From Symsagittifera roscoffensis (taxonomy: Eukaryota > Xenacoelomorpha > Acoela > Convolutidae), in NCBI RefSeq assembly GCF_963678635.1, contig NC_087068.1, forward strand, positions 43,363,649-43,427,648: 64,000 nt of DNA, in the 5' to 3' direction. Shown here in pieces: positions 39,790 to 51,802 of the stretch. The stretch's first letter is position 1; each line of letters starts with the position of its first letter. The notes under the pieces were generated by a model. It had not been told where the DNA came from and did not search any database. It saw only the letters and a list, made by a program, of their open reading frames with translations. Position numbers and translations under genes: made by a program.

Positions 39790-41023
39790 AAAGGACATCT
39801 ATTTAATAAACTTATCACAACAATTTTTCATCTAAATTGCAGAAGTTTAGCCATGAAAAGTTCAGGCCTTAAATTACTTGTGAAAACGAATGATCATAAA
39901 GTTTTGTTCGTTTTTTCGGAAACGCGGCTAAATGACTCAAGCGATTAAAAATTATGGGCTCTAGATACTGAGAAGTTTGTATCATTTAGATGTGATAGAT
40001 CAGTCGAAGCCATCAGGCAAACAAAAAGAGGCGGCGTCACGCTTTTAGTGCCCAAAAAACCTTACCTCAAAAATACGCGAAGAATTAATTCTTATGCAAA
40101 AAGAGTTTGATAGTTTTTGGATTGACTTTGAAAATTCATCCAATAGAAACGAGAGAGCCACCCTTTTAAAAATAACTTACAACTCAAACAAAATAAGCAA
40201 AAATGAATTCAAAATAAAAATTGCTCAGTCGACTGACTATGCACGATCATTTAACAAAAAAATGATACTTTCAGGCGATTATAACCTAAATTATGTTAAA
40301 ATCGACGATAAAGAATCACTTGACACACTTTTCCTACTAAATTTTCTCGATGGCAGATTTAAATCAAATCCTTCTGTCTCGAAATCCTTCATAGACTGCA
40401 TGATCACCGACATTTTTTGGACGGCTCAACAAACAAATCAATCGTATTTACACCCCATTAAAATAGGTCACTTGGCAAATGTTTTCAAAACCAAACTTAA
40501 GGTATCCGGGAAAAAACTCCTCTCAAGCAAAAAATACATAACAAAGAACCACTCAGAAAAATTGTTCAAATCAAATCTGAAACAAAAATATAAATGTGAA
40601 AACTTCTACCAGCAAAGAAACCGACAAGCAGTGATCATCATATTCAGTTGAAATATAAATGAAAAAAATTAAAACATGTGCTCTACAAAAGGTTATCTTT
40701 TTAAGTCATAATAAACCAAAAGTCAACTTACAAGACAATAGTTTCAAATCGCAATTATTGAATTCAAAAAGAACCGAACGTGAAAAACGGAATATTTTTA
40801 ACAACACAAAGACTCCAAAAAAGTATCCAACCTTATTTTTCTGCCACAAGTTTTTCTTTGGAGAGATCATAAAAAATAACTTCAAAATAGCAAACTTTCC
40901 TAAGTATAACCTTTCAACACTAGGCTGTTTCTATGAAAAAGACAACAAGAGCTGTCTTACTGAAGAACCACATCAAAACGAACCCAAAAACTTGACTCCA
41001 TTTTTGTTCAGCTTACAACTTTC
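39790..41023 (+). pseudogene. LINE 4 endonuclease and linker remnant
   Basis: Endonuclease start traces at 39830-40080 (HLNCRSLAMK, FSETRLND, TKRGGVTLLVPKK) are followed by a frame at 40094-40651 with TLLKITYNS, MILSGDYNLNYVKIDD and SKSFIDCMITD, which are the middle and C-terminal blocks of an APE-type LINE endonuclease. A linker frame follows at 40659-41027. It is AT-rich with frequent stops and leads into the RT remnants of unit L1. Confidence 0.65.
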
Positions 41024-43477
41024 GTAGAGTGAAAAGAAAACTTCTCAAACTCAATGCAAAAAAGCCGCAAGGACCAAGTGACATTCCATTATGGGCCCAT
41101 AAAGATGGTTGCAAGGTAATCTACACGCATCTTACTTGTCTTTCTAATGAATAATTGAAAATTGAAATTTATTTACTCGCAAGCTAAGATGATCCTGAAG
41201 TGCCTGAAAACTAGAGCATAATCAAAGCGTTTGAAAAATCGTTCTTAAAACAAACTATTGAATAACTTTCACCTCAAAACATTTTTGATTTGACTGGCCA
41301 ACACTCATACTGGCTTTAGAACATCTTATTCAACAACTGATGCTTTTTTTTTCTTGCACGGAACCATTCAAAAAATCAAATGATAAAAACCAATATTATT
41401 GCATGCTCTTCATTAGCACTCTTGAAGTCATTTGAGCAGAACCAATAAAAAAATTTAGGTAATTAAATTTTTCAGATCCTGCTATAGATTTAGAAAAAAC
41501 TTTAATAAGCGACCGATGCCAGAAAACAACACTAAATAACACTGAAGCTGGTTGGATCTCACTTCATGAAGGTGTTCTTCAAGGCACTGTCTTAGGACTT
41601 CTCATTTTCAACCTCTACATTAACGATCTTAGCAAGCAACTGACTAACTCATGCAACGTAGTTCAATATGCAGATGAAATAATTCTTTTCTGTGAGGATA
41701 AAAGCATTAACACTTCGCTGAAAATGCTTCAAAGTTTTGTGTTTATCACAGTACTTTTAGAGACATCTACTGCAACCTAGTGAGAAAAAAAATCAGAATT
41801 TATAAAATTTTGTAGAAAAAAAACCTGTAAGAAAAGAAGATCAAAAAGACAAAAATGCTTTTGTTAAAAGCTATAGATTTTGTAAAAGATTTGCTTTAGA
41901 TTTGGTAAAAGTTTTTATAAGCGACCGATGCCAGAAAACAATAATAAAAAACTGAAGCGGACTGGATCTCACTTTATCAAGGTGTCCCTCAAGGCACTGT
42001 TTTAGGACCTCTCATTTTCAATCTGTACATTAACGATCTTAGCAAGCAACTGACCAACTCATGCAAAGTAGTTCAATATGCAGATGAAATAATTCTTTTC
42101 TGTGAATATAAAAGCATTAACACTTCGCTGAAAGTGCTTCAAAATTTTTTGTTTATCACAGTACTTTTAGAGACATCTACTGCAACCTAGTGAGAAAAAA
42201 AATCAGAATTTATAAAATTTTGTAGAAAAAAACCTGTAAGAAAAGAAGATCAAAAAGACAAAAATGCTTTTGTTAAAAGCTATAGATTTTGTAAAAGATT
42301 TGCTTTAGACTTGGTAGAAGTTTTTATAAGCGACCGATGCCAGAAAACAATAATAAAAAACTGAAGCGGACTGGATCTCACTTTATCAAGGTGTCCCTCA
42401 AGGCACTGTTTTAGGACCTCTCATTTTCAATCTGAACGTTAACGATCTTAGCAAGCAACTGACCAATTCATGCAAAGTAGTTCAATATGCAGATGACACA
42501 ATTCTTTTCTGTGAGGGTTAAAAAATTCGAAATTCACTAAAAGAGTTTCGAATTTTTTTTTATCACAGTACTTTTGGAGACCTCTTACTTCAACTTAATG
42601 ATAAAAAAGCAGAGTTTAAACTCTTTAGTATAAAAGAACACGTTAGAAAAGAAGATCAAAAAAACAAAACTGCACTGGACAAAAAATAATGGTAAAAAAA
42701 TCAATGCGAAATATCTCGGAGTAGTATTAGACCAAAATTGGACATTTCAAGACGAATTGAAAAAGATTCCAAGAAAATGGGCCTGCGGGAATAAAACCGT
42801 ACCGTTGATCAAAGAACCCCGTCCTATCGAAACAGGAATACTACAAATGATTGCACTCGTTGTCAATCACCTAAGCTATCCTGCTATGCTTCTAAATGAG
42901 AATTCAACAAGTTTGACAACCTCATTAGAAGAACAACTTCGCTGGGCAATTAAAACTTTTCTATAATCGTGTGAAGTTCGATTCATCATCTGATCTTAAA
43001 CTAAAACACAGTGTATCACCAGTAACAATGTTTCTGAAAAGTTTGCTTGATTTTGAGAAAATAACACCTTTTAATACCAACTTACAAAAAAATCGAGAGA
43101 AAACAATCACAAAAACATGAACAGAAAGCATAAAATATTATATGTTTTGTCAAAAAATTTAAAAGGGCAATACATCGAAAACTCTTTTTTTTAAAAATCA
43201 GTATTAATTTGGAATACTTTAGAAGAAGACCATTTCAACTATAAGAAAATTCTTACAGACAGAAAAGCGGAAAAAAATTTCAAGAATTAATTTTTCTATT
43301 ATTTAAAGAAGATCCGACATTGGCAACCTATGGAAAAATTTCATGGTGACTTTTCAGACTTCTTTAAGGAAAGTTCGTAGGAGTGGGATACTATCATTAA
43401 ATAAGGAAAAATTTTATCGCTAAAATTGATTAAATATAACAAAAATTTTCATCACCATTTGAATTACACTTGCACAT
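41024..43477 (+). repeat. Duplicated unit L1: LINE 4 RT and tail
   Basis: Shared with L2 (45797-47816) from GTAGAGTGAAAAGAAAAC onward. It holds KKPQGPSDIPLW, three tandem copies of the RT catalytic segment and the LINE tail (YLGVVLDQNWTFQD, 42715-42965). After 42970 it is AT-rich without ORFs. L1 has one more RT-segment copy than L2. Confidence 0.85.
41509..42740 (+). repeat. Tandem triplication of LINE RT catalytic segment
   Basis: Units start with GCGACCGATGCCAGAAAACAA at 41509, 41921 and 42330, giving periods of 412 and 409 bp. Each contains the GVPQGTVLGPLIFN box and the YADD region (QYADE in the first two units, QYADD in the third) and an A-rich end that leads into the next unit. L2 has two such units (46259 and 46671). 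Confidence 0.9.
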
Positions 43478-44264
43478 TTGAAAAAATTTTCAATTCACAA
43501 AAAAATTGTTTGTTTTTATCTGATCTGCTTACGGGCCGACCATCATATTAAAATTTTAAGGCCATCAGAGTTCCAAATTTTAATCAGCTTCCATTTACAA
43601 GCAAAAAAAATCTCGTGGTTGGATCTCGGATCCCCAGACAATAAGATTACTGCTAAAAACACGGCTAGAAAGGATGACCAAGGGTATTTATAGTGACAGT
43701 TATTTATTAGATTCATTACAGCTATATAAAAACGTTCCTCGCCCCCTACTACTCATGGTCTGAAAAATAGATCAATTTTGAGTTAAACTAAAGCCTTTCA
43801 GGGCATCACAGATTCTAAAAGCAGGTTAATGTTCGCTAAACAATTTCTGGGCACAGAAACTCGGATTAAAACTCTCCCAGACAAAACGTCGTTACCTCCA
43901 AAATTTCGATGGTAGGGAGGGTTTAGAGCTGTCACGAATATCCCACTCGACCTTTAGATTCTCCTTATCGTGTCTACATCTAATGATAGAATACTTTGGC
44001 TGTGTGTTTCGTTCAATCAAAATATCTTTTCTTCTCTCTTACGAATGTTTTCAGTGTCGTATCCAGCTATTTTGTTTTTTTTGTAACGTTGTATTTGGTA
44101 TTTGTTATATAGAGCGTTTCTACCATTTCTGAGAATTGTTCTTGTTCTAATCGAAAACTTGATTTAATAAAACTACAGAATATTCGGACTCTCCTTTTCA
44201 TCCTTAAATAATTCGTAATAAGGACTCTTAAAATTTTTTTCAGCATGCACTGGAACGTTCGGCT

Positions 44265-44286
44265 GTGGCATTCGGGGGAATGCCAC
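44265..44286. repeat. Perfect 9-bp hairpin, conserved in three P units
   Basis: GTGGCATTC, a GGGG loop and GAATGCCAC form a perfect stem-loop at 44265-44286. It is repeated without a mismatch at 48761-48782 and 52723-52744. A related weaker palindrome (TGCCATCCCGGGGAATGGCA) lies about 400 bp further on in P1 and P3. Confidence 0.75.
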
Positions 44287-45468
44287 ACCTTCCGCGGACA
44301 GCCCCATCAATTTCTCACTTGTGGCAATCCAGTGTTGCACTTCAAACTTACAAATTTATCTCTATTAACTCAACTGACCACGGGTCGCAAATGGCATTGT
44401 ACTACATCTTCACTGCCTTAACGAAATTTTCACAAAGTGTCCTAGATAAAATTTCTTTTCTGACTATTCCTGTCATTCAGTCATAAATGTTCTTTTCTCT
44501 CTCACTGCTGTAAAAAAAGTTTGAAACGGCCACGCATTCGTTAAAACACACCGAGTAGAAACAATTAAACTTGCCGTTGCCCTAGATTTTAAGACTAAGA
44601 GACTCTGTGGCTCGGAAAGGTATTGAGGTACCCTCCATTTTCGAGCAAGCGTACCCCAAGATTTTGCTCTGCCATCCCGGGGAATGGCATATACACCCTC
44701 GACAGCCCCATCAATGTCTTAATTGAACGCATTACTCCGGGCTATCATCAAGTTGTGATCCAGTAATGTACTGCAAACTTAAAATTTATCAACGTTAATT
44801 CAATTCACCGAGGTTCACAAACTGCATCGTACTACATCTTCACTGCCTTTCCAAAATTTTCACTAAAAACACACCACGATTAGTGACATAGAAAAAAATC
44901 TCTTTTTGGACTACTTACGTCAATCAGTCACAAATTTGTTTTTCACTCCTGCTGCTTTAAGAACGTTGGAACGTGGCACGGCAACGCTCTCGTTAAATCT
45001 TACTAAGAGTTAGTCACCAATTATAAATTTTTAAGCATGTCGTTGCCCTAGATATTAAAACTACGAGGCTATGTGGCTAGGAAAGGTATTGAGGTGCCCT
45101 CCCTTTCCGAGCGAGCGTACCCAAACACTACCAGGTCGCTACAAAGCGAAGGTTTGTCCTATGCAAATTAAAAACTTTCAATCAGGTTTCAATAAGTTAA
45201 TATTCTCGCTTTTTTAACTGTATAAGTAAGTAGTAACAATTAAAAATTTCAACTTAATTCAAGGCTTTCAATAACAAATAACAATTACTTCTGCAAAAAA
45301 AATTTAAGTTTCAATAATCAAGCTAAGTTAGCTTGATAAAATTTTCTAACACAAAGTCAACTCATAGTTTTTACTCTCTCCTAACTTAAATTTTGCGCCA
45401 ACAATTCCGTCAGCGCTCACTCCATGGCCTAGCTTCTTTTGCTCCTTGACTTTCTTCCAGCACTTACT

Positions 45469-45654
45469 CTAGCATATCGACAGAGTTGCTGGGCGTGCGC
45501 TTACTTTCTTGTTGCGACGGTCTCTGCTTGCATCAGGGCAAGGGTCCAAGTTCGCCTTCCACTCCCGGTTCCGGCAGAAACTATTTTGCATGCACAGGCT
45601 TACGTTTCGCTCCAGGTCAGCTCGCACGACCTCGTTTTTCTCACTTTCTGTCAC
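45469..45654 (-). pseudogene. Remnant of the giant element's ORF-C C-terminus (in P1)
   Basis: The minus-strand frame contains DLERNVSLCMQNSFCRNRE, which aligns with DLAKNVSLSLHNSFCLNRE in the frame at 58015-58800. It therefore represents the end of the accessory polyprotein of the same element family, placing P at the element's 3' side. A decayed counterpart lies at about 53880-54150 in P3. Confidence 0.6.
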
Positions 45655-45796
45655 TTAAGTCATTGCAGCTGCGCGCTTCACAGCCGTTGTGTAGGCGTTT
45701 CTGTGAGTAAGGCATGCCCGGCCCATCACGTGATCTCTTCGATCCCTGGGGAGGTTCCATCATGAAACTGGGGCGGACTGATCAATTTACATTTTC

Positions 45797-47816
45797 CGTA
45801 GAGTGAAAAGAAAACTTCTCAAACTCAATGCAAATGGGCCCATAAAGATTGTTGCAAGGTAATCTACGCGTATCTTACTTGTCTTTCTAATGAATATTTG
45901 AAAATTGAAATTTATTTACTCGGAAGCTAAGATGATCCTGAAGTGCCTGAAAACTAGAGCATAATCAAAGCGTTTGAAAATTTTTTTTTTTAAACAAAAT
46001 ATTAAATAAATTTACCTCAAAACATTTTTGATTTGACTGGCCAACACTCATACTGGCTTTAGAACATCTTACTCAACAACTGATGCTTTTTTCTCTTGCA
46101 CGGAACCATTCAAAAAATCAATTGATAAAAACCGATATTATTGCATGCTCTTCATTAGAACTCTTGAAGTCATTTGATCCTAATGAGCATAACCAATAAG
46201 AAAACTTAGGTAATCAAATTTTTCAGATCCTGCTATAGATTTAGTAAAACTTTAATAAGCGACCGATGCCAGAAAACAACCCTAAATAACACTGAAGCGG
46301 ATTGGATCTCACTTCATGAAGGTGTTCTTCAAGGCACAGTCTTAGGACTTCTCATTTTCAACCTCTACATCAACGATCTTAGCAAGCAACTGACTAACTC
46401 ATGCAACGTAGTTCAATATGCAGATGAAATAATTCTTTTCTGTGAGGATAAAAGCATTAACACTTCGCTGAAAGTGCTTCAAAATTTTTTGTTTTATCAC
46501 AGTACTTTTAGAGACAACTACTGCAACCTAGTGAGAAAAAAAATCAGAATTTATAAATTTTAGTAGAAAAAAACCTGTAAGAAAAGAAGATCAAAAAGAC
46601 AAAAATGCTTTTGTTAAAAGCTATAGATTTTGTAAAAGATTTGCTTTAGATTTGGTAAAAGTTTTTATAAGCGACCGATGCCAGAAAACAATAATAAAAA
46701 ACTGAAGCGGACTGGATCTCACTTTATCAAGGTGTCCCTCAAGGCACTGTTTTAGGACCTTTCATTTTCAATCTGAACATTAACGATCTTAGCAAGCAAC
46801 TGACCAACTCATGCAAAGTAGCTGAATATGCAGTTGACACAATTCTTTTCTGTGAGGGTTAAAAAATTCGAAATTCACTAAAAGAGTTTCGAAACTTTTT
46901 TTAACACAGTACTTTTGGAGACCTCTTACTTACACTTAATGATAAAAAAGCAGAGTTTATAATCTTTAGTATAAAAAAACGTGAGGAAAGAAGATCAAAA
47001 AACAAAACTGCCTTGGACAAAAAAAATAATAATGAAAAAATCAAAGCGAAATATCTCGGAGTAGTATTAGACCAAAATTGGACATTTCAAGACAAATTGA
47101 AAAAGATTCCAAGAAAATGGGCCTGCGGGAATAAAACCGTACCGTTGATCAAAGAACCCCGTCCTATCGAAACAGGAATACTACAAATGATTGCACTCGT
47201 TGTCAATCACCTAAGCTATCCTGCTATGCTTCTAAATGAGAATTCAACAAGTTTGACAACCTCATTAGAAGAACAACTTCGCTGGGCAATTAAAACTTTT
47301 CTATGATCGTGTGAAGTTCGATTCATCATCTGATCTTAAACTAAAACACAGTGTATCACCAGTAACAATGTTTCTGAAAAGTTTGCTTGATTTTGAGAAA
47401 ATAACACCTTTTAATACCAACTTACAAAAAAATCGAGAGAAAACAATCACAAAAACATGAACAGAAAGCATAAAATATTATATGTTTTGTCAAAAAATTT
47501 AAAAGGGCAATACATCGAAAACTCTTTTTTTTAAAAATCAGTATTAATTTGGAATACTTTAGAAGAAGACCATTTCAACTATAAGAAAATTCTTACAGAC
47601 AGAAAAGCGGAAAAAAATTTCAAGAATTAATTTTTCTATTATTTAAAGAAGATCCGACATTGGCAACCTATGGAAAAATTTCATGGTGACTTTTCAGACT
47701 TCTTTAAGGAAAGTTCGTAGGAGTGGGATACTATCATTAAATGCGTAAAATTTTATCGCTAAAATTGATTAAATATAACAAAAATTTTCATCACCATTTG
47801 AATTACACTTGCACAT
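45797..47816 (+). repeat. Duplicated unit L2: LINE 4 RT and tail
   Basis: Second copy of L1, with two RT-segment units (46259, 46671). The last unit has lost the catalytic box (QYADD reads EYAVD). The tail frame at 47013-47306 (KYLGVVLDQNWTFQDKLK) is intact for 97 codons. It is otherwise nearly identical to L1 at an offset of 4339 after the first units. Confidence 0.85.
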
Positions 47817-48880
47817 TTGAAAAAATTTTCAATTCACAAAAAAATTGTTTGTTTTTATCTGATCTGCTTACGGGCCGACCATCATATTAAAATTTTAAGG
47901 CCATCAGAGTTCCAAATTTTAATCAGCTTCCATTTACAAGCAAAAAAAATCACGTGGTTGGATCTCGGATCCCCAGACAATAAGATTACTGCTAAAAACA
48001 CGGCTAGAAAGGATGACCAAGGGTATTTATAGTGACAGTTATTTATTAGATTCATTAGAGCTATATAAAAACGTTCCTCGCCCCCTACTACTCATGGTCT
48101 GAAAAATAGATCAATTTTGAGTTAAACTAAAGCCTTTCAGGGCATCACAGATTCTAAAAGCAGGTTAATGTTCGCTAAACAATTTCTGGGCACAGAAACT
48201 CGGATTAAAACTCTCCCAGAAAAAAACGTTCCTCGCCCCCTACTACTCATGCTCTGAAAAATAGATCAATTTTGAGTTAAACTAAATGCTTTCAGGGCAT
48301 CACAGATTCTAAAAGCAAGTTAATGTTTGCTAAACAATTTCTGGGCACAGAAACTCGGATTAAAACTCTCCCAGAAAAAAACGTCGTTACCTCCAAAATT
48401 TCGATAGTAGGGAGGGTTTATAGCTGTCACGAATATCTCACTCGACCTTTAGATTCTCCTTATTGTGTCTACATCTAATGATAGAATACTTTGGCTGTGT
48501 GTTTCGTTCAATCAAAATATCTTTTCTTCTCTCTTACGAATGTTTTCAGTGTCGTATCCAGCTATTTTGTTTTTTTTTGTAACTTTGTATTTGGTATTTG
48601 TTATATAGAGCATTTCTTTCATTTCTGAGAATTGTTCTTAGTCTAATCGAAAACTTGAAATAATAAAACTACGGAATATTCGGACTCTCCTTTTCATCCT
48701 TAAATAATTCGTAATAAAGACGCTTAAAAATTTTTTCAGCATGCACTGGAACGGTCGGCTGTGGCATTCGGGGGAATGCCACACATTCCTCGGACAGCCC
48801 CATCAATTTCCCACTTGTGGCAATCCAGTGTTGCACTTCAAACTTACAAATTTATCTCTATTAACTCAATAAATGAGTTG
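47817..48880. repeat. Duplicated unit P2 (truncated) with 155-bp internal duplication
   Basis: Matches P1 and P3 up to CTCTATTAACTCAAT at 48870 and then jumps to Q1, deleting about 1.4 kb present in P1 and P3. The 155-bp block starting AACGTTCCTCGCCCCC is duplicated in tandem (about 48069-48220 and 48221-48378), as in P3 (52034-52184 and 52185-52340). P2 and P3 therefore share a more recent ancestor than either shares with P1. Confidence 0.85.
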
Positions 48881-49285
48881 TTCGCCCAGGCGTTTTTAAA
48901 AACATTCAATTGCATTTTTTCTTCTTTGACCTAAAAAATAGCACCGAGGTGGATTGTTCAGCTCTGTCTCTAAAATATCAAATTTTGTTGATCTAATTTG
49001 ATTTGATGATGTTACCTATGCATCTGAAAAAATCTAGATCACGCTCCACTACTAAACACAAAAAACTATTCATAATATGAACATAATTATATTTAAGCTT
49101 TTAATATGATAACATCATACATGATAGCATAATTCTAACTCAAAATAAAAAAATTAAATCTACATCTTAAACAGTATCTTGATGCCACATTCCAATTTCC
49201 TAAATATTCAACCAACTAAAACAACTCCTTATCATAATGGTGCATCAACATATGCCGTGATAGTATTTCTTATGCAAATAGAAGT

Positions 49286-51030
49286 CTATGTCTTTTTCCG
49301 AAAAAAAATCACATGCACCGGAGCATATAACTCGCTGGGATGTAGTTTTCCTCTATTGGGTTGATAAATGTCAAAAAGAGGGTGGTCACTTCTCTTCCGA
49401 CCTTGAAGTTCCTGAGCCAAATTCCTGTGACCTTCTCCGGAACTCACGTGTTGGCTATCAGTGGCTTTGCATCCCACTTTTAAGTCCCGGTATTTATGAT
49501 GCAACAGGGGGCCGCTTTATCAGACCTCCTACACCAGGCCTTTGTTTCCATAAAAGCTCGATGTTCTTATACTCTCTTTCAAAGTCTTCCGCTTGCTCTG
49601 TTTCGAAACTTGCATTCGTGGTTATTGCTGTGGTGCACGTGCGTTCCGTGAGTATAACATCACTATCGGTCACAAGAAGTTTTTTCGAATAACGATTTGG
49701 AAGATCAAAATATGATTTAAAATTTTGAACTAGAGCCGGTTTTCTAGGAATTGCTCCTCCGTTTCCAGTTCTCCTATTTCTCTTGCCATTTTTAATTTTT
49801 TGATCATCAGATTTTTGTCAGGATGAGTTCTTCCCCCACAAACAGGACAAAATTATCCATTGACGCCGCCGGCAACTGCCCAGGATCGAGCGAATTGAGG
49901 AACACAAAAGGATCCATCTGGAGAAATCCGGTTGTATTCAATATTGTCGTGACTGATGTAGATGATGCTGGATTTTACGACTTCCTGAATCGTCAAAACC
50001 TTATCCTTTGGATCCGCAGACAGATCATGGAGTAATTCGAGTACTCGCAGATATGTCTATTCTTGCTCATGAGAGTCATCCATTTCGAGTTCGAATTTGG
50101 CCTCTCTATCGTCGACCAGGTCGATGTCATGCGAGACAATTATCTTAACTAATCCACCTATCGAATCCATTACGCTGCTTAGCGCAATTTTGTCTACGAC
50201 AAAATCATCATTGTAAAGGTTGTACTTCTTCGTGTCTCTTCCCCTGTTGCTCTGCCGTGTTTCCATTGTCGAGGTAAAGTTAAGTTCTACTCCTTTGTCG
50301 TCCTCAGTTTGCTTCAGTTTATTCCAGTCCTCCTCGATATGAAAGAGGGTTTCGTCATCGATTTCTTTTATCTCAGTTAGCTCCTGACCTATGGGCAGAT
50401 TGCAATCATTCCCCACCTCATTCCCACCTTTTTTAATCACGTGTACACCTTCAATTGCCCTCACAAGCAGGCTCCACTATCAAATTGTCACACTCATGCA
50501 AGTGTGCCGGTTTGACATTTTCTAGTGCTCAATCTACAGAAGCAGCCACCTTGTGGTGTACATAGTGGCCACCTTGACTACGCCATTTATTCAACAACTT
50601 CTTTGTTCCCTTTGAGGCAACCACCTCTTGGAAGACCCCAATGTAGTCAGCAGTCTTTTTTTTTCAAATCTCCTTTTTTGCCTTATCTATTCCTGCTGTG
50701 TGTTTCGTCGCAAAGATCATTTAGTTCCTGTTGCCTATTGATTACCTCACTTACCTAAGTTTGCGGCGCCATTGTTCTCCCCTAGTACTCGGGAGAAAAG
50801 AACGCTAACGGCAGAATTTTATCTTGAACTGTTAACATCATGTGATGGCAGATCCCAGTGGTGGAGATCTCTGTACTGTTGTACGCGCCCATCGCCTGTG
50901 GTAAATTCTTAGCCGAGTCGTCCATGTTTCGTAAGCAACAAACTATCAGCATGAATACTAGTGTGCAATTTTATCTTGCGACCGGAAGGTCATTTGTCTG
51001 CCGGTGGTAAATGGTCGAGTGAGCCTTTGT
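49286..51030 (-). pseudogene. Integrase C-terminus and macro-like domain remnant (Q1)
   Basis: The minus-strand sequence aligns with the main element's integrase ORF from just before the catalytic Glu region (main 12.6 kb) to its stop. It includes the segment before the GPY/F module, the acidic linker (50464-50057, EIDDETLFHIEEDWNKLKQ) and the macro-like domain (49692-49288, ending YQPNRGKLHPSELYAPVHVI). Frameshifts and stops are frequent. The upstream integrase core, RT and gag are absent, so this is an internal-deletion derivative. The plus-strand ORF at 49288-49692 is antisense to the macro region and not a gene. Confidence 0.8.
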
Positions 51031-51149
51031 CATCTGTATTATCACCATCAACCTTCTTCTCCCTCCTCACTTTCATTCCGATCACTTTTTGTCTTTTGCT
51101 CGTTTTTTCGTCCCCCTAGTTACCCCCCCCCCCTTACTCGGTTAGCTAA

Positions 51150-51802
51150 GCCTCGTTCGGAGAGCGTACTAGGAAGTTTTTTCGAATTTTCTTAAAAAGC
51201 TATCACGGTACAACCGGAAGTTTTACACGTTCCCGCCGGTACTCTAGAATGGGCATGTAGCCCGGAGCTGTGTCAAGTGCGTTCGACTCCGTAGTCATGT
51301 AACAGTCGCCTACTTCGGTCACATATGAGACTTAAGAAGAATAGGCCCTATAACCATTGGCTCAAGAGTCAGGGACACTATCTCTCGTCTTTTTCTACCT
51401 CAAAACGGTCGGAGCCAATTCGGTTTGCTTGCGACATGAGACTAAAAACCCGTTACAGCTTAAAGGCCACTACCAAAATACTCCCCCACTCTAGAAATTA
51501 AGAACGTCCCCATACTTAGGCCTCAAAATACCCGAAATACACGAACGCCGTTAAAAACAGGGTCGAAACAATCCGCATAGTTACTTTTTATTAGACAGTA
51601 AAACTTTGATCCATTTCAGATGGATCAACCTAAAACTCGCCTTATCTCAACATAACAATCATAAAACACACTCAAGAAAACTAAATTGAGAACTCACATG
51701 TCGGCACACTCGGGAATTAGAGGTAACTAAATTAATGAGCAACTGGAGAATTAAGTATGATAACTTGAGAAGTTTAATACTAATTAGTTTCAATAAAGGA
51801 AA
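51150..51802. repeat. LTR-like segment of Q1
   Basis: It shares ordered short blocks with 23.04-23.62 kb of the giant element (CATGTAACAGTCGCC, GACTTAAGA, TAAAAACAGGG, GATGGATCAACC) and is nearly identical to 56.57-57.21 kb. It sits at the 5' side of the minus-strand derivative. No TG..CA ends were fixed. Confidence 0.5.

Larger units (their letters stand above)
43478..45796. repeat. Duplicated unit P1
   Basis: Matches P2 (47817-48880, truncated) and P3 (51803-54247). It holds LTR-like sequence (43500-43700, sharing GGATCCCCAGACAATAAGATTACTG in part with 23.48-23.53 kb), a perfect hairpin at 44265, two diverged 400-bp tandem blocks (about 44240-44665 and 44666-45125), and a coding remnant at 45469-45654. 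Unlike P2 and P3 it lacks the 155-bp internal duplication. It ends by direct junction to L2. Confidence 0.85.
48881..51802. repeat. Duplicated unit Q1: integrase/macro remnant plus LTR-like sequence
   Basis: Matches Q2 (54248-57207) at an offset of about 5375. It contains a non-coding 400 bp (48881-49285), the integrase-macro remnant on the minus strand, then a C-run at 51125-51137 and LTR-like sequence to 51802. Confidence 0.85.

Noticed and set aside
45439-45765. 108-codon plus-strand ORF, with a partial copy at 53871-54152
   Set aside because: Opposite strand carries the ORF-C tail remnant with real similarity to 58015-58800.
49288-49692. 134-codon plus-strand ORF, also present at 54663-55067
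   Set aside because: Antisense to the macro-like remnant; its conservation follows from the duplication, not from coding selection.
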